Origin: DASVTR01 sp036387475 | Lineage (GTDB): Bacteria > Acidobacteriota > Blastocatellia > Pyrinomonadales > Pyrinomonadaceae | Direction of reading: 5' to 3' | Assembly: GCA_036387475.1 (NCBI GenBank) | Contig: DASVTR010000014.1 | Coordinates: forward strand, 51,999 to 115,998 | Length of the DNA stretch: 64,000 bases | In this document: in pieces, positions 16,348 through 25,822 of the stretch | How the letters are laid out: each line of letters opens with the position of its first letter | How positions within the stretch are numbered: position 1 is the first letter of the stretch | Position numbers and translations under genes: made by a program | Notes under the pieces: model-generated | Told to the model about the DNA's origin: nothing | Database searches by the model: none | The model's input: only the letters and a program-made list of their open reading frames with translations

Positions 16348-18081
16348 ATGCCAGACCTGATAGTTAAATACCCGGATCGTAATTCTGACATCTATCCGTT
16401 GGGACGGCTGCGCATCACCATCGGTCGTTCGGCGCGCAACGATTTGTGTATCCCAGACCCGTTTGCCTCGCGCGTTCATGCAGAGGTGCGGCGCGAGGGC
16501 GATCAATATTTCTTGCAGGACTTGGGTTCGGCCAACGGGACGCTCTATAACGACGCTGTGGTCGAGGGCGTCATCACGCTCACGCCCGGCGGGCGTATCC
16601 AGATCGGTGAAACCGAGATCGTCTTTGACGACGGCGGGGTTAACGCGGGCCTCGGCGCGACGATGATTACAGACCCGAACATCATCGGCCCTGTCCCCGA
16701 AGCGACGATTGCGATGAACTCTGCGGATCGCACTACCTCTGGTCTGCTCGAAGCCATCGAGGGAGCGCGCACGCAGCCGGATTCAGACGCCCCCGTCAAG
16801 CGCGCTGCTAAGCAAAGCGACCTGCTGGCACTAATCAGCAAGGTGGGCGTCACGCTCCTTGCCTCCGCGACCTTGAACGAGACGCTGCAACAAATTGCCG
16901 GGCTGGTCTTTGAAGCCGTCCCGGCTGAGCGTTGCTCAATCATGATGCGCGACGAGGACAGCGAGGAATTGAAAGTGGCTGTCGCACGGCTGCGCGAACG
17001 ACAGGGCGAAGTCGGCGAGATTCGCGTCAGCCGCACAATCATGGAAGAGGTCGTCGGCAAGGGTAAATCCGTGCTGACCTCGGACGCGCAGCACGACCCG
17101 CGCTTTATGAGTTCGACGATGACGTTGCAGGGCATACGCTCCGTGCTGGCCGTGCCCCTCGGCGTCGGCGAGAAAGTCTTCGGCATCATCTACGCAGATT
17201 CGCCGATTGCCGAAGCACGCTTTACGGAAGACCACTTGAAGGTGCTGACCACGCTCGCCTCTGTCGCCGCGATTCGCGTCGAGAACGCGCGCCTCCTGGA
17301 AGAACAACTAGACCGCGAGCGCCTTGAACACGAATTGCAACTGGCGAGCGAAATTCAGCAGCGCTTTCAACCGACCGCGCCGCCGCACGTCACAGGCTAC
17401 GAGCTACAGGGCATCAGCTTTCCCTGCTACGAAATCGGCGGCGACTATTACGACTTTATCGAGCGCCCAGACGGGCGGATGCTGATTGCGCTCGGCGATG
17501 TATCGGGCAAGGGAACTGCCGCCGCACTCCTGATGTCCAGCCTGCACGCTGCCGTTCACGCGCAGGCTTCTTCGCATAGCTCTCTCTCGGAAACAATCAG
17601 CGCCGTCAATAATTATCTGGCTGAGAATATCCCGTCCAATCGTTTTGTCACGCTCTTCTACGCGGAGCTTGACCCGCAGACGGGCGCGCTCTCCTTCATC
17701 AACGCCGGGCACAATCCGCCGTTGATTGTGCACGCCGCAGGGACAATCGAAAATCTTTCATCCGGCGGGCTTCCCCTCGGCATCATGCCCAACTCGCCTT
17801 ATCGCGAAGGGCGCACGCGACTACAGCCGGGTGACGTGATGGTCATCTATTCGGACGGAGTCTCGGAAGCAATCAACCCGCAGGGCGAAGAGTTTGGAGC
17901 ACAACGACTGCACAGCGTCGTCAGCCTCAACATCGAGCGCTCGGCCTCCGGCATCCGCGACCGCATCGAATCCGCCCTCACTAAGTTTGCGCAGGGCACG
18001 CCCGCGGCGGATGACATCACCCTCGTCATCGTCAAGCGACAGGCAGAAGGCATGTCGGTCGCCACGTCGTCGAGAGGGTAA
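16348..18081 (+). CDS. FHA-GAF-PP2C (SpoIIE/RsbU-type) protein phosphatase
   Basis: 577 residues. N-terminal FHA domain (about 5-98: TIGRSARND, SRVHAEV, DLGSANGTLYND), linker, GAF domain (about 155-315) and a C-terminal SpoIIE/PP2C phosphatase (about 340-570). Phosphatase motifs are EIGGDYYDF, LGDVSGKGTAA, INAGHNPP and YSDGVSEA, which carry the acidic metal-binding residues. RsbU-like enzymes dephosphorylate anti-anti-sigma factors; with the upstream kinase, this one could oppose kinase signalling through the same phosphothreonine marks. The ATG directly abuts the HPE7 arm with no Shine-Dalgarno sequence. Confidence 0.93.
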   Translation: MPDLIVKYPDRNSDIYPLGRLRITIGRSARNDLCIPDPFASRVHAEVRREGDQYFLQDLGSANGTLYNDAVVEGVITLTPGGRIQIGETEIVFDDGGVNAGLGATMITDPNIIGPVPEATIAMNSADRTTSGLLEAIEGARTQPDSDAPVKRAAKQSDLLALISKVGVTLLASATLNETLQQIAGLVFEAVPAERCSIMMRDEDSEELKVAVARLRERQGEVGEIRVSRTIMEEVVGKGKSVLTSDAQHDPRFMSSTMTLQGIRSVLAVPLGVGEKVFGIIYADSPIAEARFTEDHLKVLTTLASVAAIRVENARLLEEQLDRERLEHELQLASEIQQRFQPTAPPHVTGYELQGISFPCYEIGGDYYDFIERPDGRMLIALGDVSGKGTAAALLMSSLHAAVHAQASSHSSLSETISAVNNYLAENIPSNRFVTLFYAELDPQTGALSFINAGHNPPLIVHAAGTIENLSSGGLPLGIMPNSPYREGRTRLQPGDVMVIYSDGVSEAINPQGEEFGAQRLHSVVSLNIERSASGIRDRIESALTKFAQGTPAADDITLVIVKRQAEGMSVATSSRG

Positions 18082-18176
18082 ACATAGCGCTCAGGCCGGA
18101 AGGAGCGAGACGTGTCACACTTGCGCTCAACGGTCAACGAAATTTTTCAGGATGATGAAAGGCTTGGCTGCGCAGG

Positions 18177-19097
18177 GTGAGAATCTCACGACTCCGTACG
18201 TTTGTAAAAACGACAGTAAAAGCTCTGCGTTGGACTGCCGCATCTGTCCTCTTAATAGCTTGTCCAGCGATTGTGCCGATGCGCGCCCTTCAGAGCGGAA
18301 TCTGTGAAGCACGCCCTGCCGCGCGAAAGTTTGAACCTGCTCAAGAGAAGCCAGCGAACAAGACCGTCGAGGCTAAAGCTCCAGCCCCGCAGCAAATTGA
18401 ATTAGGTCGCAGCGTCATGGGGCGCGCCATTAACGCGACCGTGCATGGCGCGGGCAAGATGCACGTGATTGTGATTGGCGGCATTCACGGCGACGAGACT
18501 GCGACACCCTTTGTCGCCAGAGCGCTCGCTGCATCGCTTGAGCGTGAACCTGCGCCCGCCGGTCTGACCGTGATAGTCGTCCCGGAAGCTAATCCGGACG
18601 GCGTGGCCGCAGGAACCAGAGTGAACGCCAGAGGCATTGACATCAACCGTAGCTTCCCGGCTCTAAACTGGCGCGCTGACTATAAGAGCGCGACGCGTTA
18701 TCCCGGAACAGAGCCAAACACGGAGCCGGAGACGCGCGCCCTCATCGCTCTTATCGAGCGCTACTCGCCTGCTTTGGTCATCACCATCCACGCTGCGCTC
18801 GGCTGCGTCAACTGGGATGGCCCGGCCCAAGAGTTTGCCAGGGTGATGGCGCTCAAAAATAACTATCCGCTGTGCCCTTATCTGGGTTACGAGACTCCTG
18901 GTTCGCTCGGCTCCTACGTGGGCGTTGACAAGAGCGTCCCGACGCCGACCATAGAATTACAGACAGCCAATTCTATGAAGGTGGTGCGCGATAATTTGCC
19001 AGCCCTACGCGCGGCGATAGATCACTTCTTCTTCCTCAACTGCTGCCCTCACACGGACAAGTTTCAAGTGGAGGAAACAAAAAAGCCTGCGCCTTGA
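18177..19097 (+). CDS. M14-family zinc carboxypeptidase/murein peptide amidase-like, exported
   Basis: 306 residues from a GTG start without a clear ribosome-binding site. A hydrophobic N-terminal segment (about 19-34) suggests export. The M14 zinc site is visible as H104xxE107 (GGIHGDET) and H205 (ITIHAALG). DINRSFP contains the substrate-binding Asn157-Arg158, and E260 in PTIEL is the catalytic base. This is the MpaA/DUF2817-like short form, suggesting cleavage of a C-terminal residue from a peptide, possibly cell-wall peptide. The GTG start is the least certain part. Confidence 0.85.
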   Translation: MRISRLRTFVKTTVKALRWTAASVLLIACPAIVPMRALQSGICEARPAARKFEPAQEKPANKTVEAKAPAPQQIELGRSVMGRAINATVHGAGKMHVIVIGGIHGDETATPFVARALAASLEREPAPAGLTVIVVPEANPDGVAAGTRVNARGIDINRSFPALNWRADYKSATRYPGTEPNTEPETRALIALIERYSPALVITIHAALGCVNWDGPAQEFARVMALKNNYPLCPYLGYETPGSLGSYVGVDKSVPTPTIELQTANSMKVVRDNLPALRAAIDHFFFLNCCPHTDKFQVEETKKPAP

Positions 19098-19172
19098 TCG
19101 GTCTGGTCGTTTCATCGGGTTGAGAGGATAAAGATAACTAAGCTGGGAAATGCCGGGTTAAACGGGTCTTTA

Positions 19173-19631
19173 TTACGAACACCGAGCGCCGAACATCTGG
19201 ACGATGATTACTACGTCGAAGCCTTTATAATTGCCGCGCACAACGGCGACGCCGATTTCGTTATACTTTCCCTTGAGCAAATTGGCCCGATGGGTTGGTG
19301 AATCCATCCATTCCCCAACTAATTCGCTGGCGGCGCTTTGATTAAGTCCCAAATTCTCTCCCGCCGCGCAGTAAAAGTATCCAGACCGCCTGATGAATTG
19401 TTCCCATTCTGCGTGAGCGAAATACTGCCTCCGCAACATGTCCCTGGCCTTTGCCGCAGCAGCCAGAGTCAGCTTTTCGCTCACGGCCAGAGGAGGCAGC
19501 CCCCTCATGATTCTTTCCTGATTGGTCAGCGCGACCACTGCTTCAGGATTTATCGTGACCTCTTCGGAACTGACCGCAGATGCCTCTAAAGGCAGAAGCA
19601 AGAATAAAAATAAGAGCCACCGTAGTTTCAT
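19173..19631 (-). CDS. Secreted CAP-domain (SCP/PR1-like) protein
   Basis: 152 residues from the ATG at 19631, which begins a signal peptide (MKLRWLLFLFLLLPLEASA); an ATG six codons upstream would also give one. The mature part is a bacterial CAP domain: LTNQERIMRGLPPL, YFAHAEW, AAGENLG and WMDSPTHRANLL, ending in GVAVVRG and a hydrophobic strand. The conserved His and Glu of the CAP cavity are present. The biochemical role of bacterial CAP proteins is mostly unknown. Codon and base use are less G+C-rich than the neighbours. Confidence 0.88.
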   Translation of the reverse strand: MKLRWLLFLFLLLPLEASAVSSEEVTINPEAVVALTNQERIMRGLPPLAVSEKLTLAAAAKARDMLRRQYFAHAEWEQFIRRSGYFYCAAGENLGLNQSAASELVGEWMDSPTHRANLLKGKYNEIGVAVVRGNYKGFDVVIIVQMFGARCS

Positions 19632-19754
19632 GTGAGAATTGCCCCGCATAGAGGAGACTTCTGATTGAATAATATAAAGACTGTTTTTGATGTTGCGAAT
19701 CGCAGGCCGGTTGCTGCTCAAGGTTATCGTTTCAAATAAAGGCCGTTCTGATTT

Positions 19755-20213
19755 TCAAAGACGAGCCAGACTTTCTTTGATTCTCTCCGCGCTCTTTTCG
19801 CCGATGCCGTCAACCATCTCAAGGCCACCGCCAGCGACGAATTTTTTGAGGTCGTCGAGCGAAGTGATTTTGAATTGCTGATGAAGAGTGGCGGCGGTCT
19901 TGAGGCCGATGCCGCCGACGCGCAGGAGGTCAAGGGTGGTGGCGGGCGTTTCAAGCGTCAGTTTCTCCCAAGCCTCGAACGTGCCACGCGTTAGGAGTTC
20001 GACAATCTTGGCGCTGATGGCCTTGCCGACGCCGGGAATCTCCTGCAAGCCTTTCGCGCCCGCCTCGTCTGCAATCGTTTTCATCTGCGTGGGCCACGTC
20101 TCGATGATCTCGGCGGCGTTGCGGTAGGAGCGTATGCGGTAACGGTCGTCGCCGCGAATCTCCATCAGATTGGCGAGCCGGTTAAAGCGCTCGGCGATCT
20201 CCAGGTTATCCAT
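19755..20213 (-). CDS. Stand-alone PolX-type N-terminal/helix-hairpin-helix protein
   Basis: 152 residues matching the first third of bacterial family-X DNA polymerases: the 8-kDa lyase-like domain (about 1-85, with ERFNRLANLMEIRG) and three helix-hairpin-helix motifs (IPGVGKAI, VGGIGLKTA, VDGIGEKSA). The palm nucleotidyltransferase and PHP exonuclease domains are absent, and the frame ends cleanly with no trace of them downstream. It should bind DNA but cannot polymerise. It may be a degraded polX that kept a function or a dedicated HhH protein. Confidence 0.8.
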   Translation of the reverse strand: MDNLEIAERFNRLANLMEIRGDDRYRIRSYRNAAEIIETWPTQMKTIADEAGAKGLQEIPGVGKAISAKIVELLTRGTFEAWEKLTLETPATTLDLLRVGGIGLKTAATLHQQFKITSLDDLKKFVAGGGLEMVDGIGEKSAERIKESLARL

Positions 20214-20360
20214 CTTTCTGCCCTTTCGCCGCCATTTGATAAAGCCTCATCGCCTTGACATTATACCCCGCGCCGTCGTTATCTATCAGGCATCCAATTG
20301 GACATTCTGGCGCTTCTAAAGTTGTGCCTCCCAATCAAATTATCATTCAGAGGATGAGAG

Positions 20361-22448
20361 ATGAAATCTAAAAAGTTTTTGGGCGCGCTGCTTGTCGCGC
20401 TCTTTACCCTTCAGGCCGCGTTTGTCCCGGCGCTGGCCGACGAAGGCATGTGGCCTTTCAATAATGTGCCGCGTGCCGAGATTAAACGGAAGTACGGCTT
20501 TGACGTAACGGACGCCTGGCTCAAGAAAGTGCAGATGGCTTCGGTGCGTTTCAACAACGGCGGCTCCGGCTCTTTCGTTTCGCCCAACGGTTTAGTGCTC
20601 ACCAATTATCACATCGTCGAAGACATCGTCGGCGAAGTCAGCACGCCGCAGAAGGATTTGGCGAAAGACGGCTTTGTCGCACGCACGCGCGCCGAAGAAA
20701 TCAAAGCGCCGAGCCTTGAACTCAACGTGCTGATGAGTATTGAGGACGTGACGGATCGCGTCAACAAAGCGGTCAAAGAGGGTACGCCGGACGCCGAAGC
20801 CTTTGCCGCGCGCCGCGCCGAAATCACCGCCATCGAAGCCGAATCATTGAAGACGACGAACCTGCGCTCCGATGTCGTCACGCTCTATCAGGGCGGGCAA
20901 TACAATCTCTATCGCTATAAAAAATATACGGACGTGCGCCTCGTCTTCGTGCCTGAGTTTCAGGCTGCCTTCTTCGGCGGCGACCCGGACAATTTCAACT
21001 ACCCGCGCTTCAACATAGACATGGCGCTGGTTCGCGTTTATGAAAACAATGAGCCGGTGCGCGTCGAGAACTACTTCAAGTGGTCTAAGTCGGGCGCGAA
21101 GGAAGGCGAGTTGGTTTTCGTCACGGGTCATCCCGGCTCGACCTCTCGCCTCAATACGGTTGCGCATCTAGAAGAATTGCGCGAGACGAGCATCCCGCTC
21201 CTGATTCGCTTGCTGGAAAGGCGCGAGGCCATGTTGAAGAAATACATGACGATGGGCGAAGAGCAGACGCGCCGCGCGCAGAACGAATTGAACAGCATTC
21301 AAAACAGCCTGAAAGTCTATCGCGGACAGATGGCGGGCTTGCAGGACAAAGCTCTCATCGAGCGCAAGAACAGGGAAGAGCAAGCCTTGCGCAAGTCAAT
21401 CGCCTCGAAAGCTGAACGCCAGAAAATGTATGGCGACGCTTGGGATGCGATTGCGAAAGCGCACAAGGGGCTGCCCTCTTACATTAAAGAGCGCAGAATC
21501 TTCGATCAGGCGGGCGGCTTCAATACAGTCCTCTTCAACTTCGCGCGCACGCTCGTGCGTCTTGCCGCCGAAAATGAGAAAGAGGACACCGCGCGGCTGC
21601 CGGAATTTACGAAGGCTCGTCGCGCCTCGCTCGAACTCGCGCTCTATAGCCCCGCACCTATTTACGACGATTTCGAGAAACTAAAGCTCGCCGATTCGCT
21701 CGAATTCATGGTCGAAACGCTGGGTGCGAATCACGAGTTGGTCAAGCGCGTGCTGAATGGTAAGACGCCGGAAGCGCGTGCCAGCGAACTCATCGACGGC
21801 ACGAAGCTCAAAGACCCGGCATTCCGTAAAGAGTTGGCCGCTGGCGGTCGTCAGGCGATTGAATCTTCAACCGACCCGATGATCGTGCTGGCGCGCAGCA
21901 TCGACAAGGAAGCGCGCGACTTGCGCAAGCGCTACGAAGACGAAGTGGTCGGCGTCGAGCGCAGCAGCTACGGCAAAATCGCACGCGCTCTCTTCGAGAC
22001 GGAAGGCACGAAGCTCTACCCGGACGCCACCTTTACCTTGCGTCTCTCTTACGGCGCAGTCAAAGGTTATACGGAGAACGGGCAGAAGCTTGAACCGTTT
22101 ACGACCATCGGCGGTCTTTACGAGCGCTCGACGAAGTTCAACCAGAAGTTTCCATACAATCTGCCGCCGCGCTGGATGGAGAAAAAGTCTGCGGTCAACT
22201 TAAAGACGCCCTACAACTTTGTCTCGACCAACGACATCATCGGCGGAAACTCCGGCAGCCCGACCATCAACAAGGATGCCGAACTCGTCGGCCTCATCTT
22301 CGACGGCAACATTCAATCGCTCGTCGGTAATTTCATCTTCGACGAATCGGTTAATCGCGCCATCTCCGTTGACTCGCGCGGAATGCTGGAAGTCCTGCGC
22401 AACATCTTCGGAGCAAACGAGATTGCCGACGAATTGACGAAGGGATAA
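20361..22448 (+). CDS. S46-family dipeptidyl-peptidase (DPP7/DPP11-like), exported
   Basis: 695 residues, the usual length for S46. Signal peptide about 1-26. Chymotrypsin-like elements flank a large helical insert: GSGSFVSPNGLVLTNYH with catalytic His84, the DPDNFNYPRFNID region, and GGNSGSP with catalytic Ser631. S46 enzymes release dipeptides from peptide N-termini in the periplasm or on the surface, with the residue near the C-terminal FDGN motif setting P1 preference; I cannot decide between DPP7 and DPP11 type. A strong GAGGATGAGAG precedes the ATG. The dipeptides could feed the transporter at the left end (inference). Confidence 0.9.
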   Translation: MKSKKFLGALLVALFTLQAAFVPALADEGMWPFNNVPRAEIKRKYGFDVTDAWLKKVQMASVRFNNGGSGSFVSPNGLVLTNYHIVEDIVGEVSTPQKDLAKDGFVARTRAEEIKAPSLELNVLMSIEDVTDRVNKAVKEGTPDAEAFAARRAEITAIEAESLKTTNLRSDVVTLYQGGQYNLYRYKKYTDVRLVFVPEFQAAFFGGDPDNFNYPRFNIDMALVRVYENNEPVRVENYFKWSKSGAKEGELVFVTGHPGSTSRLNTVAHLEELRETSIPLLIRLLERREAMLKKYMTMGEEQTRRAQNELNSIQNSLKVYRGQMAGLQDKALIERKNREEQALRKSIASKAERQKMYGDAWDAIAKAHKGLPSYIKERRIFDQAGGFNTVLFNFARTLVRLAAENEKEDTARLPEFTKARRASLELALYSPAPIYDDFEKLKLADSLEFMVETLGANHELVKRVLNGKTPEARASELIDGTKLKDPAFRKELAAGGRQAIESSTDPMIVLARSIDKEARDLRKRYEDEVVGVERSSYGKIARALFETEGTKLYPDATFTLRLSYGAVKGYTENGQKLEPFTTIGGLYERSTKFNQKFPYNLPPRWMEKKSAVNLKTPYNFVSTNDIIGGNSGSPTINKDAELVGLIFDGNIQSLVGNFIFDESVNRAISVDSRGMLEVLRNIFGANEIADELTKG

Positions 22449-22546
22449 GTAAAGCAAAAGTAAAAAGGCAAAAGGCAAAGGGAAGGGGAGGCCATTTTTA
22501 TTAAAAGTGGTTTCCCCTTCCTTTACTTTTGCCTCTTTACTTTTAC
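22447..22546. repeat. HPE8, heptad-palindrome element (CAAAAGT type)
   Basis: Left arm 22447-22491 (CAAAAGT, AAAAAGG and CAAAAGG units) pairs with right arm 22512-22546. It lies between convergent genes and could act as a two-way terminator. The stop codon of the minus-strand DUF4139 gene lies in the right arm, and the left arm begins at the stop of the S46 gene. Confidence 0.83.
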
Positions 22547-24753
22547 AGGTTGCGGTCAATGGCGAGAGTGCGGATGGCCGATTCGAGTTCGTTTTGCAAG
22601 CGCAGGCGCTCGGCTATTTGAGCTTGACGGTCTTTGTTGAGTTGTTCAAGACGCGTCTCCTGCTCGCCTGCTTTGGCGACGTAGCGTGCGATCAAACCCT
22701 TGGCTTCGGCGGTCGCCGTCAGGGCCTTGATGTTTTCTCGCAGCCGCGCCTGATCTTCTCCGATCTGTTCCGCCTCTTTATCAATGGCTTCGATGCTCGC
22801 ATCCAATGAGGCGATGCGGGCCTTGAGGTCTATGAGTTTTTCGAGCGCGTCGCGCGTCGGCTGGTCTATGTAGTTGCGCGCGATGAAGAGTTCCAGATCG
22901 GTTCGCGTGAAATTCATCAGCGTGTAGGAATCCATCAAAGCGCGGCGCTCGGTGATGGGCAGTTCGACTTTCTGATGCGGCTCAAGCGCGATGCGAAAGC
23001 GATAGAAGCGGGCGTTTTTGCCTTCCGGCTCGCGCGTGTCTTTCGAGAGCGACCAGCCTTCACGAACAGGATGCTCGATGTAGACGACGCGGGCGCGCTC
23101 CGTCTGGTTCGTCAGCGTGTAAAGCTTCTGCGTCGTTTGATAATAATGAGCTTGAAAGACGCCGTTGACGACTTTGATGAGAAAGGTGGGCGCGCGGTCT
23201 TCCTTGGTGCGAACGCTGACGAGCGTTCCGAGGTCGAGCGCAAACGAGATTAGCCTTTGCTCGCTCGGTTTGAGCCGCGCCATTAAGGCTTCGCCCGCAT
23301 AGGCGTCGCCGTCAATCACGGTCATGGAGCCGTCTTCCAGCGTCAGCCGTGAACTGTTCTTCAACAGCATTCCGCTCAAGGGGCGGTCGCGCCGCGCCGC
23401 TTCGTTGAAGATAGAAACGCGCTCGCCCTCCATGCGCGTCTGCAAAATCGGAATTAGGGCCGAGCGGTCGCGGCGCACCGTCACCGGCTGGTCAATGCGA
23501 TATTCGAAGAGGTCGCCAACCTCGCTGCCTGTGGCGGCGGCTTCGACGCCGGAGTTTTCGCTCGTGATAGCATCGCTCAGGCTCGTATCGGCCACCGATG
23601 TCGCCTCTCTCGAAGGCGCTATGGAGAGATTCGAGACATTGTTGCCGGGGAGACTACGATTGAGCGGGAGTCCCTTAATTTGACGTTGCGTCACCTCGTT
23701 TGACGCTTGCTCGGTCGAGACACTTGCTCCACTGCCGCCGACGCCCACGTCCTGGCCTTCAACTGTATTTTCGCTCGGCTCGTAAACCTGCGGGTTGAGC
23801 TTCAGGTCTTCGGGCATGGGAACGACGGGGCGATAGCGATAGAAGGGTTTCTGAATCGGTTGGATGAAAGAGACGGGCGTGCCGGAGACGAGCGAGAGCG
23901 AAACATTCTCCCAATCCTCGTCGCTCACATTATCAACGATGGCCCAGCCCTGAAAGAAAGGCTTGCCCGCAGCGTCGAGCACAACTCTATATGTCGTTTT
24001 CCAAATCGACGCAGCAATCGTATAGCTCACGATCATCTCGCGTTGGCCCACGCCGTCTGAGGTGACGGCAATCGTCTTGGCGTCGCGCCTGCGGGCCGAA
24101 GCCGTCGCGTCTGCAAACTCCGAAACGTCGCGCCGCGTCCCTTCGTCAACCAACCTCACGGAGCGCACCTCTGCCAGATCAAAGCTGGAGAGTTCGCCCG
24201 TCTCCGAAGCGATGACGAGCGAATGCGTGACTTGCGGCGGCTTGTCCGCATCAATTTGCGACTTGCGCTCTTCGATGGTTAAAATTTTTCCGCTGACCGT
24301 ACCCCTCGCCGTGCTGACGGCGACACGTGCGCCCTGCAACTGGCTGAGCACGCCCGCCAGCCCGCCGCCCGCTTCACCACCCGATTCCGATGCGATTGAG
24401 AAAGGAATGTCGGCCATACGCGCCGACGGCGGCGCACTGGAATTGTAGCTCACAGCGCCGATGCGCCCCTCGCCCAGATCAAGCACGATCATGGATTTGA
24501 GCACATCGTCTACCTGCGATTGTTTAAACGAGAGATCAATCTCTGCGTGTCCAGAGACAAGCCCGCGCCGCTCTATGTAAGCGACGCCGTTGCTATAAAG
24601 AATGACGCGGCGAATAGGGAGTTGCTGGCCTTCGGCGGCCCGCGCCGGAAGTGCCGTTTTGGTGTGAGCGGTTCTTCGCGGCGTGCGCACCTGCGCTCCC
24701 ACGCCCGTAAAGCAGACGAGTAGTAAAACAATCGCCAATAGTTTGCGTTTCAT
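22543..24753 (-). CDS. Exported DUF4139-domain protein
   Basis: 736 residues from the ATG at 24753, which has a perfect AGGAGG at good spacing and begins a signal peptide (MKRKLLAIVLLLVCFTGVGA). An in-frame ATG 19 codons upstream is unlikely. The body resembles DUF4139 proteins: an N-terminal strand region with ILYSNGVAYIERRG, a central all-beta domain with YTIAASIWKTTYRVVLD, and a roughly 100-residue C-terminal coiled coil. A Ser/Asn-rich linker near residues 345-420 may be disordered. Function is unknown; some relatives are annotated as mucoidy inhibitor A-like. Confidence 0.78.
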   Translation of the reverse strand: MKRKLLAIVLLLVCFTGVGAQVRTPRRTAHTKTALPARAAEGQQLPIRRVILYSNGVAYIERRGLVSGHAEIDLSFKQSQVDDVLKSMIVLDLGEGRIGAVSYNSSAPPSARMADIPFSIASESGGEAGGGLAGVLSQLQGARVAVSTARGTVSGKILTIEERKSQIDADKPPQVTHSLVIASETGELSSFDLAEVRSVRLVDEGTRRDVSEFADATASARRRDAKTIAVTSDGVGQREMIVSYTIAASIWKTTYRVVLDAAGKPFFQGWAIVDNVSDEDWENVSLSLVSGTPVSFIQPIQKPFYRYRPVVPMPEDLKLNPQVYEPSENTVEGQDVGVGGSGASVSTEQASNEVTQRQIKGLPLNRSLPGNNVSNLSIAPSREATSVADTSLSDAITSENSGVEAAATGSEVGDLFEYRIDQPVTVRRDRSALIPILQTRMEGERVSIFNEAARRDRPLSGMLLKNSSRLTLEDGSMTVIDGDAYAGEALMARLKPSEQRLISFALDLGTLVSVRTKEDRAPTFLIKVVNGVFQAHYYQTTQKLYTLTNQTERARVVYIEHPVREGWSLSKDTREPEGKNARFYRFRIALEPHQKVELPITERRALMDSYTLMNFTRTDLELFIARNYIDQPTRDALEKLIDLKARIASLDASIEAIDKEAEQIGEDQARLRENIKALTATAEAKGLIARYVAKAGEQETRLEQLNKDRQAQIAERLRLQNELESAIRTLAIDRNL

Positions 24754-25087
24754 TGAAAGTGCCTCCTGAAGACGAAGAGAAAGAAGCGGGGAGCTTACCT
24801 GCTTGTACAAAATTTATGAGAGCCGAACGGATGAAGCTTTCGCAGCGCTCACGTTTGAAGTCTGTATCATAGATGCTGCGTAGGGCAGCAATGGTTGACT
24901 TAGCAAGAACGCGCGAGCGGCTTCGTCTTGCACAGAGGCGGAGCAGAATCCGCTTGGAGGGCCGAAGAAAATGGGATAAGTTGCGGCCCGCTCGTTTAAA
25001 GATAGTTGATTCATCGCCCATGCGTTTTAGTTAGAGAAGAACGGGAAAACGCAAGGCACGGGCGTTGAAACTTATCGGAGGTGAATG
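24754..25087. other. Divergent intergenic region, no gene seen
   Basis: 334 bases between the DUF4139 gene (minus) and the secreted protein at 25088 (plus). Short open frames are present but none has a ribosome-binding site, signal or recognisable motif. A weak inverted repeat GCGTTTT...AAAACGC spans 25022-25052. Promoters for both genes should be here, but no convincing pair stands out by eye. Confidence 0.5.
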
Positions 25088-25756
25088 ATGAAAAACTTTA
25101 TCGAAAGCTTGATTGCCGTTTTGATTTTCGGAGTGCTGATTGGTTATCCATCCGCCGCGCAAGCGCAGGCAAAGGGCAAGAGGGCAACACAATCTCTCAT
25201 CAGCAAGGCGCGCGTTGACAGATCGGACGTTGAGTTTCAAGGCCCGCTTTACGTCACCATTAACGATAAGGAATCGAAAATTGCGGACGTGGCTATTGAT
25301 GCGTGGGTGATAAACGGAGGCCATCAGGTGGTGTATTCAGGGCGAGACGGCGCAGGAGGTTTCGAGGACGAGGGGCAATCGCTGCGAGTCTATGATGCGC
25401 GGAGCGGCAAAATCAGAAAGGTGATGTCCGAATACGTTGCTGTTGACGAGGTAACGGAAGTGAAAACCGCTGGCGGAAAAATCGCGCTGCTGGTCAAGAT
25501 GTCTGACGGCGGACTCGGCGCGAATTATCTGGCAATCGTTGACCCTGCGCGCGGCGAAGTGTTCTTCAGGCGTTGGGTCAGACTGCTGTCGCGCAAGGGA
25601 GACATCCTGACGCTCGGCCACTACAGGGAAGATGATTGGGATAAGTTTCTCGAAAACAAGAACGCTAAAGTGCGCCCTTATCGAACTGAAAAAGTTAATT
25701 TGAGCGCCGCCCTCAAACGTCGCGTCATCGTTAACAAGCGCGACCGCGATTTTTAA
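25088..25756 (+). CDS. Secreted protein of unknown function
   Basis: 222 residues. ATG codons at 25085 and 25088 both follow GGAGGTGA; the second has better spacing. Signal peptide about 1-26 ending AAQA. The mature region resembles short beta-propeller-like or strand-rich domains (VVYSGRDGAGGFEDEGQSLRV; IRKVMSEYVAVDEV), describing a value and its state. I recognise no named family. It is oriented toward the pcrA gene, which converges from the right. Confidence 0.72.
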   Translation: MKNFIESLIAVLIFGVLIGYPSAAQAQAKGKRATQSLISKARVDRSDVEFQGPLYVTINDKESKIADVAIDAWVINGGHQVVYSGRDGAGGFEDEGQSLRVYDARSGKIRKVMSEYVAVDEVTEVKTAGGKIALLVKMSDGGLGANYLAIVDPARGEVFFRRWVRLLSRKGDILTLGHYREDDWDKFLENKNAKVRPYRTEKVNLSAALKRRVIVNKRDRDF

Positions 25757-25822
25757 CAAACGTGACTAGCCCCGGCGCAAATCAGGAAGCTGTCTACTTA
25801 ACTCAAACGAACCCGCAATGTA

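Noticed and set aside
24814..25014. Small minus-strand gene of about 66 codons upstream of the DUF4139 gene
   Set aside because: No ribosome-binding site, signal or family resemblance; probably promoter region.
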